64,000 bases of DNA from Begonia masoniana (GCA_022432975.1 CM039508.1:17397330-17461329); one strand, 5' to 3'; positions 22,933 to 35,456 are shown, counted from the first letter of the stretch. A program made the numbers and translations. The notes: generated from the letters alone by a model not told the origin.

Positions 22933-24049
22933 TCATGTTGGGTCGAAATATACGATGGACTTTGCATTTTCACATGTACTGTCCCAATATGGTGTCAATC
23001 GTTGCCCATTTACCAACTTGTCATTCGCCAGAATCTTATTGTAGTCGGGTGGTTTCTTAATAGGTGGTATTACCCGTAATGTCGATTCCCCCAGATTTTC
23101 AACGTATTGCATCTCATTCAGCTCAAGAGAGTCGCTGAGTTGACGTGAGGCTTCCATTGTAACAGTGTTAGGGAGTTCCACCCGAAATATGTCAGCACTA
23201 GATATTGGGTACTCCATTGACTTATACACCTTGAATATCACCGCTTCATCCTGTACTTGCAATTTGAGCTCCCCCTTTCTAAGATCAATGACAGCACCAC
23301 CTGTAGCTAAGAATGGTCGCCCTAATATAATCGACACATTTTGATCTTCTTCCATATCAAGCACGATAAAATCGGTAGGGAATATAAATTTGTCGACCTT
23401 TACGAGCACATCTTCAATGATTCCCCTCGGGTGTTTAATAGAACGATCGGCCATCAATAATGAAACCTCTGTCGGCTTTGCTTTGCCTAAATTGAGTTTC
23501 CAGAATATAGACAAAGACATCAAATTAATGCTCGCCCCCAAATCGCATAGTGCCTTGGTAGATACAGAACTGCAAATCTCGCATGGTACAGTAAAACTTC
23601 CTGGATCTTTTAATTTTTAAGGTAGCTTTTTTTGAATAATAGCACTGCATTCTGCTGTAAGAGCAATAAAACCACACTCCTCTATTTTGCGCTTGTGGGA
23701 AAGAATATCTTTAAAAAATTTAGCATAATGCGGCATTTGTTCCAAAGCTTCGGCAAACAAAATATTAATGTGGAGCTTCTTGAAGACTTCAAGGAATTGA
23801 GAGAATTGCTTGTCAAGCTTCACATTTCTCAATCTTTGCGGAAATGGCACTGGAGGCGGTTGATGAGCTGGGTGTGATTTTTGAACTTCATCTGTATTAG
23901 TCACCTCATTAACAACTTCTGGCATGTCTTTTTCTTTTTCCACTGGTTCAACTAATGTGCACTGTCGAGTGGTAATTGCATTACAATGCTCTTTCAGATT
24001 TACTTCGGTATTACTTGGTAATGAGCCTTGGGGTCTTCCATTTATGATG
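22933..24049 (-). pseudogene. pol: F gag end, protease and fused integrase tail
   Basis: This continues the polyprotein on the left side of solo LTR I. The frames 23943-23617 and 23541-22933 are in one phase, split by an in-frame TAA at about 23617. A proline-rich linker (PPPVPFPQR) and FLEVFKKLHIN words lead into the Athila protease: GASINLMSLSIF after an Asp-Leu-Gly active-site variant, DFIVLDMEED, then ILGRPFLATGGAVID. The frame then passes directly into a VNGQRLTPYW-like segment that resembles the extreme end of Athila integrase, and stops. RT, RNase H and the integrase core are missing. Confidence 0.85.
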
Positions 24050-24054
24050 CTTGC

Positions 24055-26084
24055 TGAAACACCAAGAAAGATTTATATGACGTACGTAGCTTTTACATGA
24101 GTGCGATTTAGTAATTAGTTAAAATAAATAAATAAACTAATAAAATAAATAAAGAAATAAAAATAAAATTAAAATTAAAATCTTATTTTTAATTAAAAAC
24201 AGAATGGCTTCTTGCGAAGCCATTCTGCTTCTTCACTTCAGCCCGAGCACCCGAGAGCGACAGAGTGAGCCGAGCGACTTCCCTCCGGCGACCACGCGAT
24301 TCCGGTCACCGTTCAGACGAGCAAACTCCGGCCAGCTGAAGCCAGTGCTCGGTTTGGCTTTTTCGCGCCAGACCCGATCGAAAGCCGGTGAGTTCTTCCC
24401 CTGTTTCTCACTCGGTTTGTGGCCGTGGGTGACGAGCTGCATTGAGCTCTGGTCACCGGCCGCTTTTGGCCGTTCTCGACGGTGAATGGCCGAGCTTAAG
24501 GCCGGCGAAGGTCTCCTGGCAAAGGAGAGCTCGGATTGAAGGAAAAACCGAGGGCTCCAAATTGGGGAATTCGGGTTTTCTTATGTAAAGCCTTGGAATT
24601 TGATTAGATTATGCTAATTGAAGGTGTGGGTAGTTGATTGGTGTGGAAATGGAGGAGGTTCGATGAAAAACCAGAAAAGGGAATTTTCTGGTTAAGGGGG
24701 CAGTTCGGGTTTTTCCAATTTTGACCTAGCTAGGGTTATTTGTTTTAAAATTCCTTTTGGTAGGATAAAATAGATTATTAGAGGAGTACGTGGCCGCTGG
24801 AATCGTTCCATTCCGATAACCGACGCGAAAGTTACGCGCGTTCAAAGTTTTGGGTCGATTTTATCGAACCCAAATTAGTGGCCTGTTTAGTTAGGTTTTA
24901 GTTGGATTAGGCTAGAAATAGTAGTTTGGGAGTAATTGGTGATTTTAACCTTGAGTTTAATAAAGTTTGAATATTTTTCATAGGTTGAGCCATAGATGGA
25001 CAGATAACCGAGCATCCCCAGCGAGCTACGGACGACAGGTAAGTTCTCGTGACTTACTCTGGCCGATTGGCCTACACCGTACTTCGATGTCGAGTCGAGG
25101 ATCTTAGTGGATTGTTTGTTTTAAATTGCTTTGGTTGGGTAGTTAGGTTAGTCGCTTATTAGGTTATGCTTTTATTCGTCTTGATGGTATGCATGTTGGT
25201 TGTTTATTTATGCTCATATCTGTTCATGCATCACGTATTTCAACTAAGCATGAAAATGAATTTCCGCACGATGTTTTTCAGAAAACCGATGTGGCCAAAA
25301 GATTGGGAGCTATCGATCTATTGTGTGGACCGATTAAGGGTCTGACCAATACCACATCTCATGTAATGTAATTAATGAACATAATCTGTTATCTGGTCAC
25401 GCGAGGTAGGTAATCCCGATACAGGTGACTACGAGATCCCTCCACCCGAGAAATGATCAGTTGAAGAAAGATGGCCCGTGGGAGTGTGCTGAGCAGTCGA
25501 TGCGCATTATGACCCGTGGGGATGTAATTAAAGGTATAGAGATGTTTTGGGTAAATGATGGGTTAGTTAGATGAAACTGTATAGTTGAACATATTAGGAT
25601 GTTTGGTTCTGGTTAGCTGATAGATTTATATACAGATGTTTTGGCAAACTGTTTTATAGAGCGTTCTGTTAAATCAGTTATTTGAATGATATGGAACTGC
25701 TTGGTATTTTCTTTGAAACAGGAGGAAATGTTAAACTTTTAAACGGAACCACGTAGTTCGTTTTCATGGAAATGTGTTTTGTTTAAATATGTCACGAGTT
25801 GTTTTGAGCGAGATTATGGAGAGGTAGGAGTATTGGTGGTTTGAAATTAAGTTGTATTGTGAAGCGTATGATTGTGATGTGGATAGAATTTGTGGTATAG
25901 ATAGAATCGTGTTAGCAAAATGGTGAGGTTGTATTTTGTAGGTGTTTGTGTAGGTGTTGGTTTAAATAATTGTTTTGTAATTGTTTTAAACGTTTTATTA
26001 AATTGTTTTCCACTTAAACACTAAGTATAAAAGAAAAAGAAGAATTTCGTACGGGAAATTAGGAATAGTATGAGGGTCGTTACA
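24055..26084 (+). mobile_element. Solo LTR I (family 3) inside F gag
   Basis: This 2030-bp LTR, TGAAACACC to GGGTCGTTACA, has flanks cttgc (24050-24054) and cttgt (26085-26089), a 5-bp duplication with one change. Removing it and one duplication restores the phase of F gag. It carries the hairpin at 24202-24225, mini-exon 24984-25038 (55 nt), donor ACAG|GTAAGT at 25039 and acceptor at 25408-25409, but no tandem array, so it represents the plain form of D's LTR. The 5-bp flank change and divergence from D suggest it is older. Confidence 0.88.
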
Positions 26085-26089
26085 CTTGT

Positions 26090-27391
26090 AAAGTGCCCAA
26101 GTTGATTTTCGAGACAGCGGATTTGAGCTGATTGATTTTGCATCGCTGTACGGGTCTCGGTCATGAACTGCATAAGAGCTGTTTCAAGATCACTTTTCTT
26201 TTCAACTTGCTGAGAGAGACCCGGTTGAGCTGCTTGAGGTGGCTGCATAGCGTTCTAAGAATTCCTCCATGAAAAATTTGGGTTTTGGCGCCATCTTGGA
26301 TTATAAGTATTAGAATTGGGATTGCCTTGACGATTAAAATTGCCCATATAGTTAGCTTGCTCTGCTGTTGTATTCGACATAGGATTACCCTCTTGACATT
26401 CTTCACTCAAATGCGGCCCTTGACACCATTGACAATTAACTTTTGATGTTTTCCCAACACTTGCTGCCATATGAGATTCCTGTAATTGCTTAGTCAATGA
26501 TGCAACCTGTAGAGTAAGAGCTTTCATAGCCTCGAGTTCTGGAGTACCCGTTGTGCATTTCATAATTGTTCGCTCTACTGGACACTGATCATTGTTGAGC
26601 GCTAATTCTTCTAATAAATCATAGGCTTCTTCCTTGGTTTTTCTCATTAAAGCGCCACCTGCCGCAGCGTTGACCAGAGTTTTAGTAGATGCCGATAAGC
26701 CCACATAAAAAGTCTAAATATGCATCCACTTCGGTAATCCATGATTGGGACACCTCCTCAACATATCTTTAAAACGTGCCCATGCCTCATATAATGTTTC
26801 CCCATCAAATTGACTGAAATTGATTATATCATTGCGAAGCTTGGCGGTCTTCTCGAAAGGAAAGAACTTGGAAAGAAATTTCTGACATAAATCTTCCCAA
26901 GTAGTAATAGAATTAGCAGGCAAAGAGTTAAGCCAGTTCTTCGCACGATCTCGTAATGAAAATGGAAATAGCCGTAGTTTCAATGCATCATCCCCCACAT
27001 TGTGAAATTTGAAAGTGTGGCATACCTCTAAGAAATTTGCAATATGATCCTTGGGGTCTTCTGAAGGTAATCCACTGAATTGAGATTGTTGAATCATGTG
27101 CAGGGTGCCCGGCTTAATTTCAAAATTAGCATTGATGGCCGGTTTGCGAATAGCGGAATGCACTCCGGATACAGTCGGTATAACATAATCTAGTAAGGTC
27201 CGGATCCCAGCATTCACAAGTGGATGATTGTCAATAACAAGTGGAGGATTTTCAATATTGTCTTCTCTGTTATCTCCCATAATGACACGCGCTGGTTGAA
27301 TAGCTTCTCTTCTCTCTTTACGATTTTGTCGACAAGTGCGCTCGATTTCAAGATTAAGCGGGAGAAGATTAGCGTCTCCTTCTTTACGCAT
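26090..27391 (-). pseudogene. gag: F gag (Athila type)
   Basis: The pieces 27391-26714, 26704-26255 and 26248-26090 lie in one phase, interrupted by two in-frame stops. The gag core shows [42 protein letters not shown], and [19 protein letters not shown], all typical of Athila/Tat gag. A single CCHC-like knuckle (CQWCQGPHLSEEC) follows in the second piece, then a Gln-rich coiled-coil-like segment that breaks off at solo LTR I. Starting Met at 27391 is the first in the frame after the leader. It encodes a virus-like particle shell protein in intact relatives. Confidence 0.9.
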
Positions 27392-27483
27392 ACACCTGAG
27401 AATAACACGAAAATAAACAAATAAAATAAATAGAATTCAAAATAAAACTAAAAATAATTAATTCGATATCAATAATAAAGTCC

Positions 27484-27504
27484 CCGGCAACAGCGCCAAA
27501 AACT
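27484..27504 (-). promoter_or_regulatory. F primer-binding site
   Basis: On the minus strand TTTTTGGCGCTGTTGCCGGG follows the 5' LTR end within a few bases. TGGCGCCGTTGCCGGGGA is the tRNA-Asp-type primer site described for Athila/Calypso; here one C is T. Confidence 0.85.
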
Positions 27505-27551
27505 TGTTGTGAAAATTAGTTCACAAGTGTACGAGTCGCAACAGGTAATAC
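27505..27551 (-). repeat. F 5' LTR, first fragment (3' end)
   Basis: 47 bp equal to the left edge of the other LTR (19883 onward), broken by the insertion of element D. It continues at 39391. Confidence 0.9.
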
Positions 27552-27843
27552 TGTAACACCCATGATTTTAAGAGAAAAATAAAATGATAGGTAATTGTTT
27601 TAAGTAATTTAAAAGAAAAGTGAATAAGTTTGGTTAACCTAATTGGATAATTAATTTAGATTCGAGTAATTCCAGTGAAATTAAGCCATGAGTTATAATT
27701 TAAGAACGAGATTTAACGAAATTAGGAATGGTTGAAAGTATGGGAGGGCAAAACGGTAAATGTGGATTTAATTAATAGTTAGTTTTATTATTTTCATCAT
27801 TATTATTATTATTATTATATTATTGTTTTTTATTTAAAACACA

Positions 27844-27866
27844 GAATGGCTTCGAAGAAGCCATTC
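27844..27866 (+). promoter_or_regulatory. Hairpin conserved in family-3 LTRs
   Basis: Perfect 10-bp arms GAATGGCTTC and GAAGCCATTC around a 3-nt loop, just after an AT-rich (TAT)n stretch. It is also present at 35760-35782 in the 3' LTR and, with a 4-nt loop of different sequence, at 24202-24225 in LTR I. The loop differs while the arms match, which suggests the pairing matters. Role unknown; the position fits a 5' leader or promoter-proximal element. Confidence 0.6.
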
Positions 27867-28679
27867 CGTTCGAGAGCCCGAGCCCGAGCGCGAGGGGAGA
27901 GTGAGACGATGGCGACGCGGAGCCGTTCACCGACGAACACCGGCGTCTTCCGGCCAGACGGCGGCGACGAGCGTGCTCCGGCCCATCTCCGCGCACAAAC
28001 CGAACGGTAAGCTCGATTTTGCCCTGTTTTCGGTTCGATTTAGGGCCGTGAAGGACGAGTTGGATTGAGCTCTGATTTCCGGCGGCTTTTGGCCGTTCTT
28101 GGCGTCAAATGGCCGAGCTTAACGCCGGCAATGGTTGCCGAGCAATGGTGGCTCAATTTGAGCAAAAAATCAGTGAATCCCGAATTGGGGGATTTCGGGT
28201 TTTGTGTGTAGCCTTGGAATTTCGATTAGTTTAGGCTAATTGAGGCTAATTGGGGTTGATTGGTGAGGAAATCGATGAAAACCGAGTGGGGAAATCGATG
28301 AAAAACCGAGTTGGGGGAAATTTTCGGTTGAAGGGCAGTTCGGGTTTTGCCCTTTTTGACCTAGCCATGGTCGTTTGTTTTCAAATTCCTTTTGGCAGGT
28401 TAAAATATGTTATTAGAGGAGTACGTGGCCGCTGGAATCGTTAGATTCCGATAACCGACGCGAAAGTTACGGGCGTTCAAAGTTTTGGGTCGGTTTTACC
28501 AAACCCGAATTAGTGGCCCGCTTAGTTAAGTTTGAGTTGGATTAGGCTATAAATAATAGTTTGAAGTAAATTGGTGAATGTGGGCTTAATTTTAATGAAG
28601 TTTGAATATTTGTCGTAGGTCGAGCCGTAGGTGGGCAAGTAACCGAGTAGCCCCAGCGTGCTACAGAAGACAGGTGAAA

Positions 28680-30811
28680 GGCGTATTGAGCATAGCATTG
28701 GCCGAAAGGCGTATTGAGCATAGCATTGGCCGAAAGGCGTATTGAGCATAGCATTGGCCGAAAGGCGTATTGAGCATAGCATTGGCCGAAAGGCGTATTG
28801 AGCATAGCATTGGCCGAAAGGCGTATTGAGCATAGCATTGGCCGAAAGGCGTATTGAGCATAGCATTGGCCGAAAGGCGTATTGAGCATAGCATTGGCCG
28901 AAAGGCGTATTGAGCATAGCATTGGCCGAAAGGCGTATTGAGCATAGCATTGGCCGAAAGGCGTATTGAGCATAGCATTGGCCGAAAGGCGTATTGAGCA
29001 TAGCATTGGCCGAAAGGCGTATTGAGCATAGCATTGGCCGAAAGGCGTATTGAGCATAGCATTGGCCGAAAGGCGTATTGAGCATAGCATTGGCCGAAAG
29101 GCGTATTGAGCATAGCATTGGCCGAAAGGCGTATTGAGCATAGCATTGGCCGAAAGGCGTATTGAGCATAGCATTGGCCGAAAGGCGTATTGAGCATAGC
29201 ATTGGCCGAAAGGCGTATTGAGCATAGCATTGGCCGAAAGGCGTATTGAGCATAGCATTGGCCGAAAGGCGTATTGAGCATAGCATTGGCCGAAAGGCGT
29301 ATTGAGCATAGCATTGGCCGAAAGGCGTATTGAGCATAGCATTGGCCGAAAGGCGTATTGAGCATAGCATTGGCCGAAAGGCGTATTGAGCATAGCATTG
29401 GCCGAAAGGCGTATTGAGCATAGCATTGGCCGAAAGGCGTATTGAGCATAGCATTGGCCGAAAGGCGTATTGAGCATAGCATTGGCCGAAAGGCGTATTG
29501 AGCATAGCATTGGCCGAAAGGCGTATTGAGCATAGCATTGGCCGAAAGGCGTATTGAGCATAGCATTGGCCGAAAGGCGTATTGAGCATAGCATTGGCCG
29601 AAAGGCGTATTGAGCATAGCATTGGCCGAAAGGCGTATTGAGCATAGCATTGGCCGAAAGGCGTATTGAGCATAGCATTGGCCGAAAGGCGTATTGAGCA
29701 TAGCATTGGCCGAAAGGCGTATTGAGCATAGCATTGGCCGAAAGGCGTATTGAGCATAGCATTGGCCGAAAGGCGTATTGAGCATAGCATTGGCCGAAAG
29801 GCGTATTGAGCATAGCATTGGCCGAAAGGCGTATTGAGCATAGCATTGGCCGAAAGGCGTATTGAGCATAGCATTGGCCGAAAGGCGTATTGAGCATAGC
29901 ATTGGCCGAAAGGCGTATTGAGCATAGCATTGGCCGAAAGGCGTATTGAGCATAGCATTGGCCGAAAGGCGTATTGAGCATAGCATTGGCCGAAAGGCGT
30001 ATTGAGCATAGCATTGGCCGAAAGGCGTATTGAGCATAGCATTGGCCGAAAGGCGTATTGAGCATAGCATTGGCCGAAAGGCGTATTGAGCATAGCATTG
30101 GCCGAAAGGCGTATTGAGCATAGCATTGGCCGAAAGGCGTATTGAGCATAGCATTGGCCGAAAGGCGTATTGAGCATAGCATTGGCCGAAAGGCGTATTG
30201 AGCATAGCATTGGCCGAAAGGCGTATTGAGCATAGCATTGGCCGAAAGGCGTATTGAGCATAGCATTGGCCGAAAGGCGTATTGAGCATAGCATTGGCCG
30301 AAAGGCGTATTGAGCATAGCATTGGCCGAAAGGCGTATTGAGCATAGCATTGGCCGAAAGGCGTATTGAGCATAGCATTGGCCGAAAGGCGTATTGAGCA
30401 TAGCATTGGCCGAAAGGCGTATTGAGCATAGCATTGGCCGAAAGGCGTATTGAGCATAGCATTGGCCGAAAGGCGTATTGAGCATAGCATTGGCCGAAAG
30501 GCGTATTGAGCATAGCATTGGCCGAAAGGCGTATTGAGCATAGCATTGGCCGAAAGGCGTATTGAGCATAGCATTGGCCGAAAGGCGTATTGAGCATAGC
30601 ATTGGCCGAAAGGCGTATTGAGCATAGCATTGGCCGAAAGGCGTATTGAGCATAGCATTGGCCGAAAGGCGTATTGGCCGAAAGGCTTATTGGCCTAAAG
30701 GCGTATTGAGCATAGCATTGGCCGAAAGGCTTACTGGCCGAAAGGCATATTGAGCATAGCATTGGCCGAAAGGCTTATTGGCCGAAAGGCGTATTGGCCA
30801 AAAGGCGTATT
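28680..30811. repeat. 28-bp tandem array, 71 exact copies, in D 5' LTR
   Basis: The 28-bp unit starts GGCGTATTGAGC and ends GGCCGAAA. Units run without visible change from 28680 to 30667 (71 x 28 = 1988 bp), then a short mixed edge to 30811 with 16-bp units. The array starts 7 bp after the putative second donor, inside the second putative intron. Long open frames on the minus strand here are artefacts of a stop-free repeat. Confidence 0.97.
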
Positions 30812-31725
30812 GGTCACGCCGAGGTGGGGCTCAGGCACGGCTGTACATGTTGTAAGCGTGCACCCCCCGCCTCTAGCTGGAAAGAGTAGTCCGCCCGCTG
30901 GATGAGCTCTCTCTGGTTAGAGGGATAGGATCTCGGTGACACCTATTGAACATTGCATAGTAAGATAAAATAAAGCATGGTTTATCGAACTCATATGCAC
31001 AGCATGCATCGCATTTACGTAGAGCTTACTGGGATTTTATCTCATAGTGTATTGTATGGTGTAGGTGATTACGAGGATACAGGTGAGGATGAGATTCCTC
31101 CTCCTGAGGTTTGAGTCCAGTTGACGGAGGATGGCGGCAGTGGTGTGCTGGCGCAGTCGATGCTTACCTGACCCGTGGGGATGTAAGTAATGGTATTGAG
31201 ATGTTTTGGGTTAATGATGGGTTAGTTAGATGAAACTATATAGTTGATAGGTTGATATTTTGATGTTGGTGGATTAAAATGGATAATTGTACTGTTAGAT
31301 CATTTTAGGATGCTTGGTTCTGGATAGTTGATAGGTTGATATTTTGATGTTTTGGCAAACCTGTTTATAAAACGTTTTGTGAAGGTTTTATTTAGACTTT
31401 CTTGAATTGTTTGGTGACTTTAAAACAGGAGGATATGTTAAACTTTCAAACGGAACCACGCAGTTGATTTTCATGAGAATGTACTTTATTATAGTTGCGT
31501 TTCGAGTCGGTTTTGAGGTGGTATTTCGGAAGACGTGTGAGTATCGAGTTTTTGTGTACGTATTGGTTTAATTAATTGTTTTTATTTGTTTTAAACGTTT
31601 TATTAAATTGATTTTAAATTGTTTTCAAATCGTTTCCGCATAAACGCTAAGAATAAAGGAAAATGAAAAATTTGTACGGTAATTAAGGGTAAATAAGGGT
31701 ACAGTGTTAGGGTCGTGACAATTTA

Positions 31726-31737
31726 TGGTATCAGAGC
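31726..31737 (+). promoter_or_regulatory. D primer-binding site (tRNA-iMet type)
   Basis: TGGTATCAGAGC, the exact plant initiator-Met primer site, five bases after the 5' LTR. Confidence 0.9.
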
Positions 31738-34700
31738 CCCCGGGTTTTAAAATCGGTTCTGTAGACTGCTCGACTGCACAGCCACTACGCGGACATTCTT
31801 CATCAACTGTAAGTATGTTTATAGTTTTATTTAATTATTGTTTCTTAGAGTGTTTGTTTAAACATTTTTATAGGAGTTATTTATAAATATGGTGCGTCGA
31901 GGGAATGATCGAGACGACCGAGACGATACGATAGATCACCATAAGGATTTGACCGTAGTAATGTTGCGATAGATCAGAGTAGGTTGGGAAATAAAGGAAA
32001 AAGGGAATAGTAGGAGTTGAGTAAGAAAGACTCTTAGGAGAATTTCGACGAGAAGACGGTAGGTTAAATACAGGACGACATAGGCCTATAGAAAGAGAGT
32101 TATGCGTTAATAGGACTAGCTTGACTTAATCACGAAAATGGTGCGCTTAGAATTCAAGTTACTATTAGAGGGGTGCATTTTATGAGACCTAAGATTTAGA
32201 GAAATGGAAATTTATCCTAGTTGATGAACCTTTGGAGCTTTAGAGTATGACGAATCAGAGAGGGGTTTGAAACTTAGTTGTTTTGCAACTTGGGTATAAA
32301 CATATTGAGGGATGCTCTAAATTGCAAAGGTGTAAATAGTGCGCATAAGCAGAAAAAAAAATAATAATAATAATAATAATATAGTCGAGCCTTGTAGATC
32401 GTAGATCTATGTGAAGCTTGAAATACCTAGGTGAAAACGATATTCAAGAATTGAAGTTTAGATTTAATTATTGAGGGGATAAACAATGAAAGGTTAAAGT
32501 CATACGAAAAGTAATACTCATGATACAAAGTTTGACCGACCTTTAGGAGATAAGTATCGACTGGAAAGACTAATCAATTAAGGGCGATTGTTAATTCACG
32601 GAAAGATTACGGCCGACATACTACAAGGGGAGACCTAGTGAAGTTAAGAACGATCAAGGAGTAGTAAACACGTCAGACTTGCGATGTTGCTCGACCAAAG
32701 AATGCGGGGCTAAGACATAAGAGTTGGATTTAACTTAAAAACCCAGATACTCTAGTTAATCAGAAAAGGATTGACGCCTTAAAAATTAGAAGTCGTGTTT
32801 TGGGGTTTATTGTAACCTGTGTGAGGTTGGAAGAAACGGTGGAACGACTTGGGTGAGTATCTTGGGTAGAAAATATACTGAAGTAAGAAATGATGAATTC
32901 TTTTGGGTTTAAAATATGACCAATCGATGAGAAATTTGGAGTTTAGATGTAAAACTTACTGGGGAATGTTCTAGATTGTCGAGGTACCGTTAGTATGTAC
33001 AATTAGCAAAAATTTAAATAAACTAGATCCACGGGAAGCTATAAGTATCTAGATGAAAATAATATTTAAGAATTTAAAACTTAGATTAATTGATGAGAGG
33101 GTATAGGGAGTGGCTATCTCCGCGGTGATTCGGAGGATATAATGAATCAATGCAAAATCGTGACGTAAGATCTAAGCGAGTGCATCGGGGTATGCATATC
33201 AACCTATATCGATGAGGAAAAAATAGGGGTAATTACTCGGAGTTGGAAGGTTAACGAATTCGAGACAATAGAGGGTTAGAGTTATATGAAAAGTAATGTG
33301 CAAGTGATGCTCAGGTTACTGAAATTGGTCATTCTCTAGGAAATAAGTGCCGTCCTAGAGGTCTGACAAATAAAGGACAATTGTCAGCTCGTGAAAAGAC
33401 TATGATCGACACACTGTAAGAGGGAGACTTGGAGAAGTAAAGAGTAATCGACGAGATGGGGACACGTCAGACGATTAGTATTGCTTCATTAGATTATGAA
33501 GCAAAAGATATAGGAGTTATGTTGTGAATTTATAGTTGGTACAATTTAAGTTAGGAGCCACAAACATGAGGCCACCTTCAGGATGAAGGTAGAAGCATTA
33601 GTGTTTGAGGAACTAGGAAGGTTATCATTAAGGAAGAGGTGTTTCAAATTATTGGAGAATAAAATTGGTAGGAACTTTTGTGTTTAAAGGACCCGAGAGG
33701 TAGACCGTAATGAAAAATCATTCCCAGATTTTGGAGAAAAGAATTGACTAGAGAGTTTAGGTGGTGACCAATTAAGTGGAGCTCGAAGTGCGTATGAGTG
33801 ATCGAACGATAGAGCGTGAAGCTGGAAAAGTGTAGAACTTTGGGGATGTAGAAATCGTCATTACTCAATAGGTGGTTAAAACCATGTATCAGTCAAAATT
33901 TAGTGCCTAAGTAGTAATTGAGGAAATATGAAGAATGAGATCAGATTAGGTGAGTTAGAAAACTTGGCCTATAAAGGATTAAGTGAAAGCCGATACATGC
34001 GAGAATTTAAGGAAGTAAACTCGATCACTTTGTTATTTGCCTGGAGACTTGAGAATTGATAGGGCTTGTGGTATGAGCTATGACATGCTTCGTTTCATTA
34101 AAAGTAATGGATACTTCTAAGTTTTTGGGAAAAATAGAAGGATAAGATTTAAGAATTTTAGAAGATTTGGATTAAGGTTGTAGGTTTACCTACAACAAGT
34201 TTGCTAACAAGAAAATTGTTAGACAAATTATTGTGACGAAGCCAAGGAGAATATTTAGAACCTGACTAGAAGAAATGACAAAATAGTAGACTAGTTCGTA
34301 ACTTTCGAGGAAGTCTTAGTGTGATACTAAAAGTAAGTGTAGGACATGTTTAAGTAAATAAAGGGTTTAGATTTGAAGTTAAACTTGAATGTGAAGTCGT
34401 GCAAATCGAGGGATTGGATGAGAGGAAGAAGGGTTTGCACGAAAAACTGTGCAAGTAAGCTCAGAAGTGAGGTTAGATCAAGAGGTTTAGGAAAGTTTCG
34501 ACTCGTAAGTCGCGTCGAATTATTTTTGCGCCCTTTAAGGTGTTGGGTGAATAGTTTAACGACTTTGCTCAGACTTAAGAATTTGTTAGAGATTGATGAA
34601 AGCCGAGGCACAAGTTGAATAAATCGAGCATTGTAGACATAAGTATAGAAACTTAGAAAATACTTTGAAAGAAAAATGGATAGATTTAAGTATTAAGAGC

Positions 34701-35440
34701 CCTGAGTACTAGGATAGTGTTATAGTGACTAATGGAACGTCATGAATGCCTATTGTCCATGGGTGTAAGGGATGTGTGTGATGGATTTGAAATGAGATAG
34801 TAAGGTAGAGGAGGACTTGGAATAGAAGGAAATAGTATAAGGCGGTAGAGGAGGACTTGGAATAGAAGGAAATAGTATAAGGAGGCTATGTAATAGGTCC
34901 TTAGTATTAAACAATAGATGAAGCTTTGAGGAATTATGATGTTTTAGATGTGTTGGATGGATGAGGTGTGAGAAAAGTAGAGAACCGATTGAATTCCATT
35001 CGAGGAATGACTAGGGTTGAAGTTAAAATAGAAGAATTTGAGCGTCTAATTCAAGATTGGTTAAGTGGAAGTCGTTGGACGCATAGACAATTGAGTGATT
35101 GAGTGCCTAACTAGGAGGACTTGGAACTTTGGAGACGTACGAAGCTGTCAATGTCGATGATTTATTTAGACTAAAGGAGTGTCGAGATTGTATTGAGAGT
35201 ATAATTACTTAGGTAATGTGAGAGTGAGTAATTGAAAGCAATGGACGTATGAGTGATTGAGTTACAAAATGCATAGTTAAGAAAATCATAACTTTGGGGA
35301 TCTAGGAATTTTAGTTACCCAATGAGTGATTAAGGCCCTAGAGTAATCAAGATTTAGTATTGCAACAGTAATTACGGTGGTAACATTGGAGTGAGAAATA
35401 AGAGGATTGACTAAGCAACAATTTTGAGGACAAAATTTCA
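31738..35440 (+). other. D internal region, no coding capacity seen
   Basis: A GAG-like start (ATGGTGCGTCGAGGG at 31890) is followed by stops within about 30 codons. No zinc knuckle, protease, RT, RNase H or integrase motif was seen in any frame. The region is built partly of diverged repeats: about 32210-32720 is related to about 32930-33510 (shared words CACGTCAGAC, AAAGTAAT, GGGGAGAC/GGGAGACTT), and about 33700-33900 is related to 35180-35400 (GTATGAGTGAT, ACTTTGGGGAT, AATCAAGATTTAGT-like words). Origin unknown; it might be very old decayed coding DNA or captured sequence. Confidence 0.7.
34804..34883. repeat. 40-bp tandem duplication in D interior
   Basis: Two near-identical 40-bp copies starting GGTAGAGGAGGACTTGGAAT at 34804 and 34844. 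Looks like a recent replication slip. Confidence 0.9.
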
Positions 35441-35456
35441 TTTAAGGAGGGAAGGA
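35441..35456 (+). promoter_or_regulatory. D polypurine tract
   Basis: TTTAAGGAGGGAAGGA immediately before the 3' LTR. Confidence 0.88.

Larger units (their letters stand above)
27552..31720 (+). repeat. D 5' LTR
   Basis: 4169 bp, TGTAACACCCATG to GGGTCGTGACA. Order: AT-rich start, hairpin at 27844-27866, mini-exon 28619-28673, donor CAG|GTGAAA at 28674, array 28680-30811, acceptor GTGTAG ending 31064, acidic short frame, tail. Confidence 0.93.

Noticed and set aside
24204..24485. GC-rich 93-residue frame as a host gene exon
   Set aside because: It lies within solo LTR I, and matching GC-rich sequence occurs at the same LTR position in D (27870-28010 and 35785-35925).
28522..30762. Very long open frames (up to 746 residues) on the minus strand
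   Set aside because: The 28-bp unit has no stop on this strand and is not a multiple of three, so all three frames stay open. The product would be a meaningless periodic peptide.
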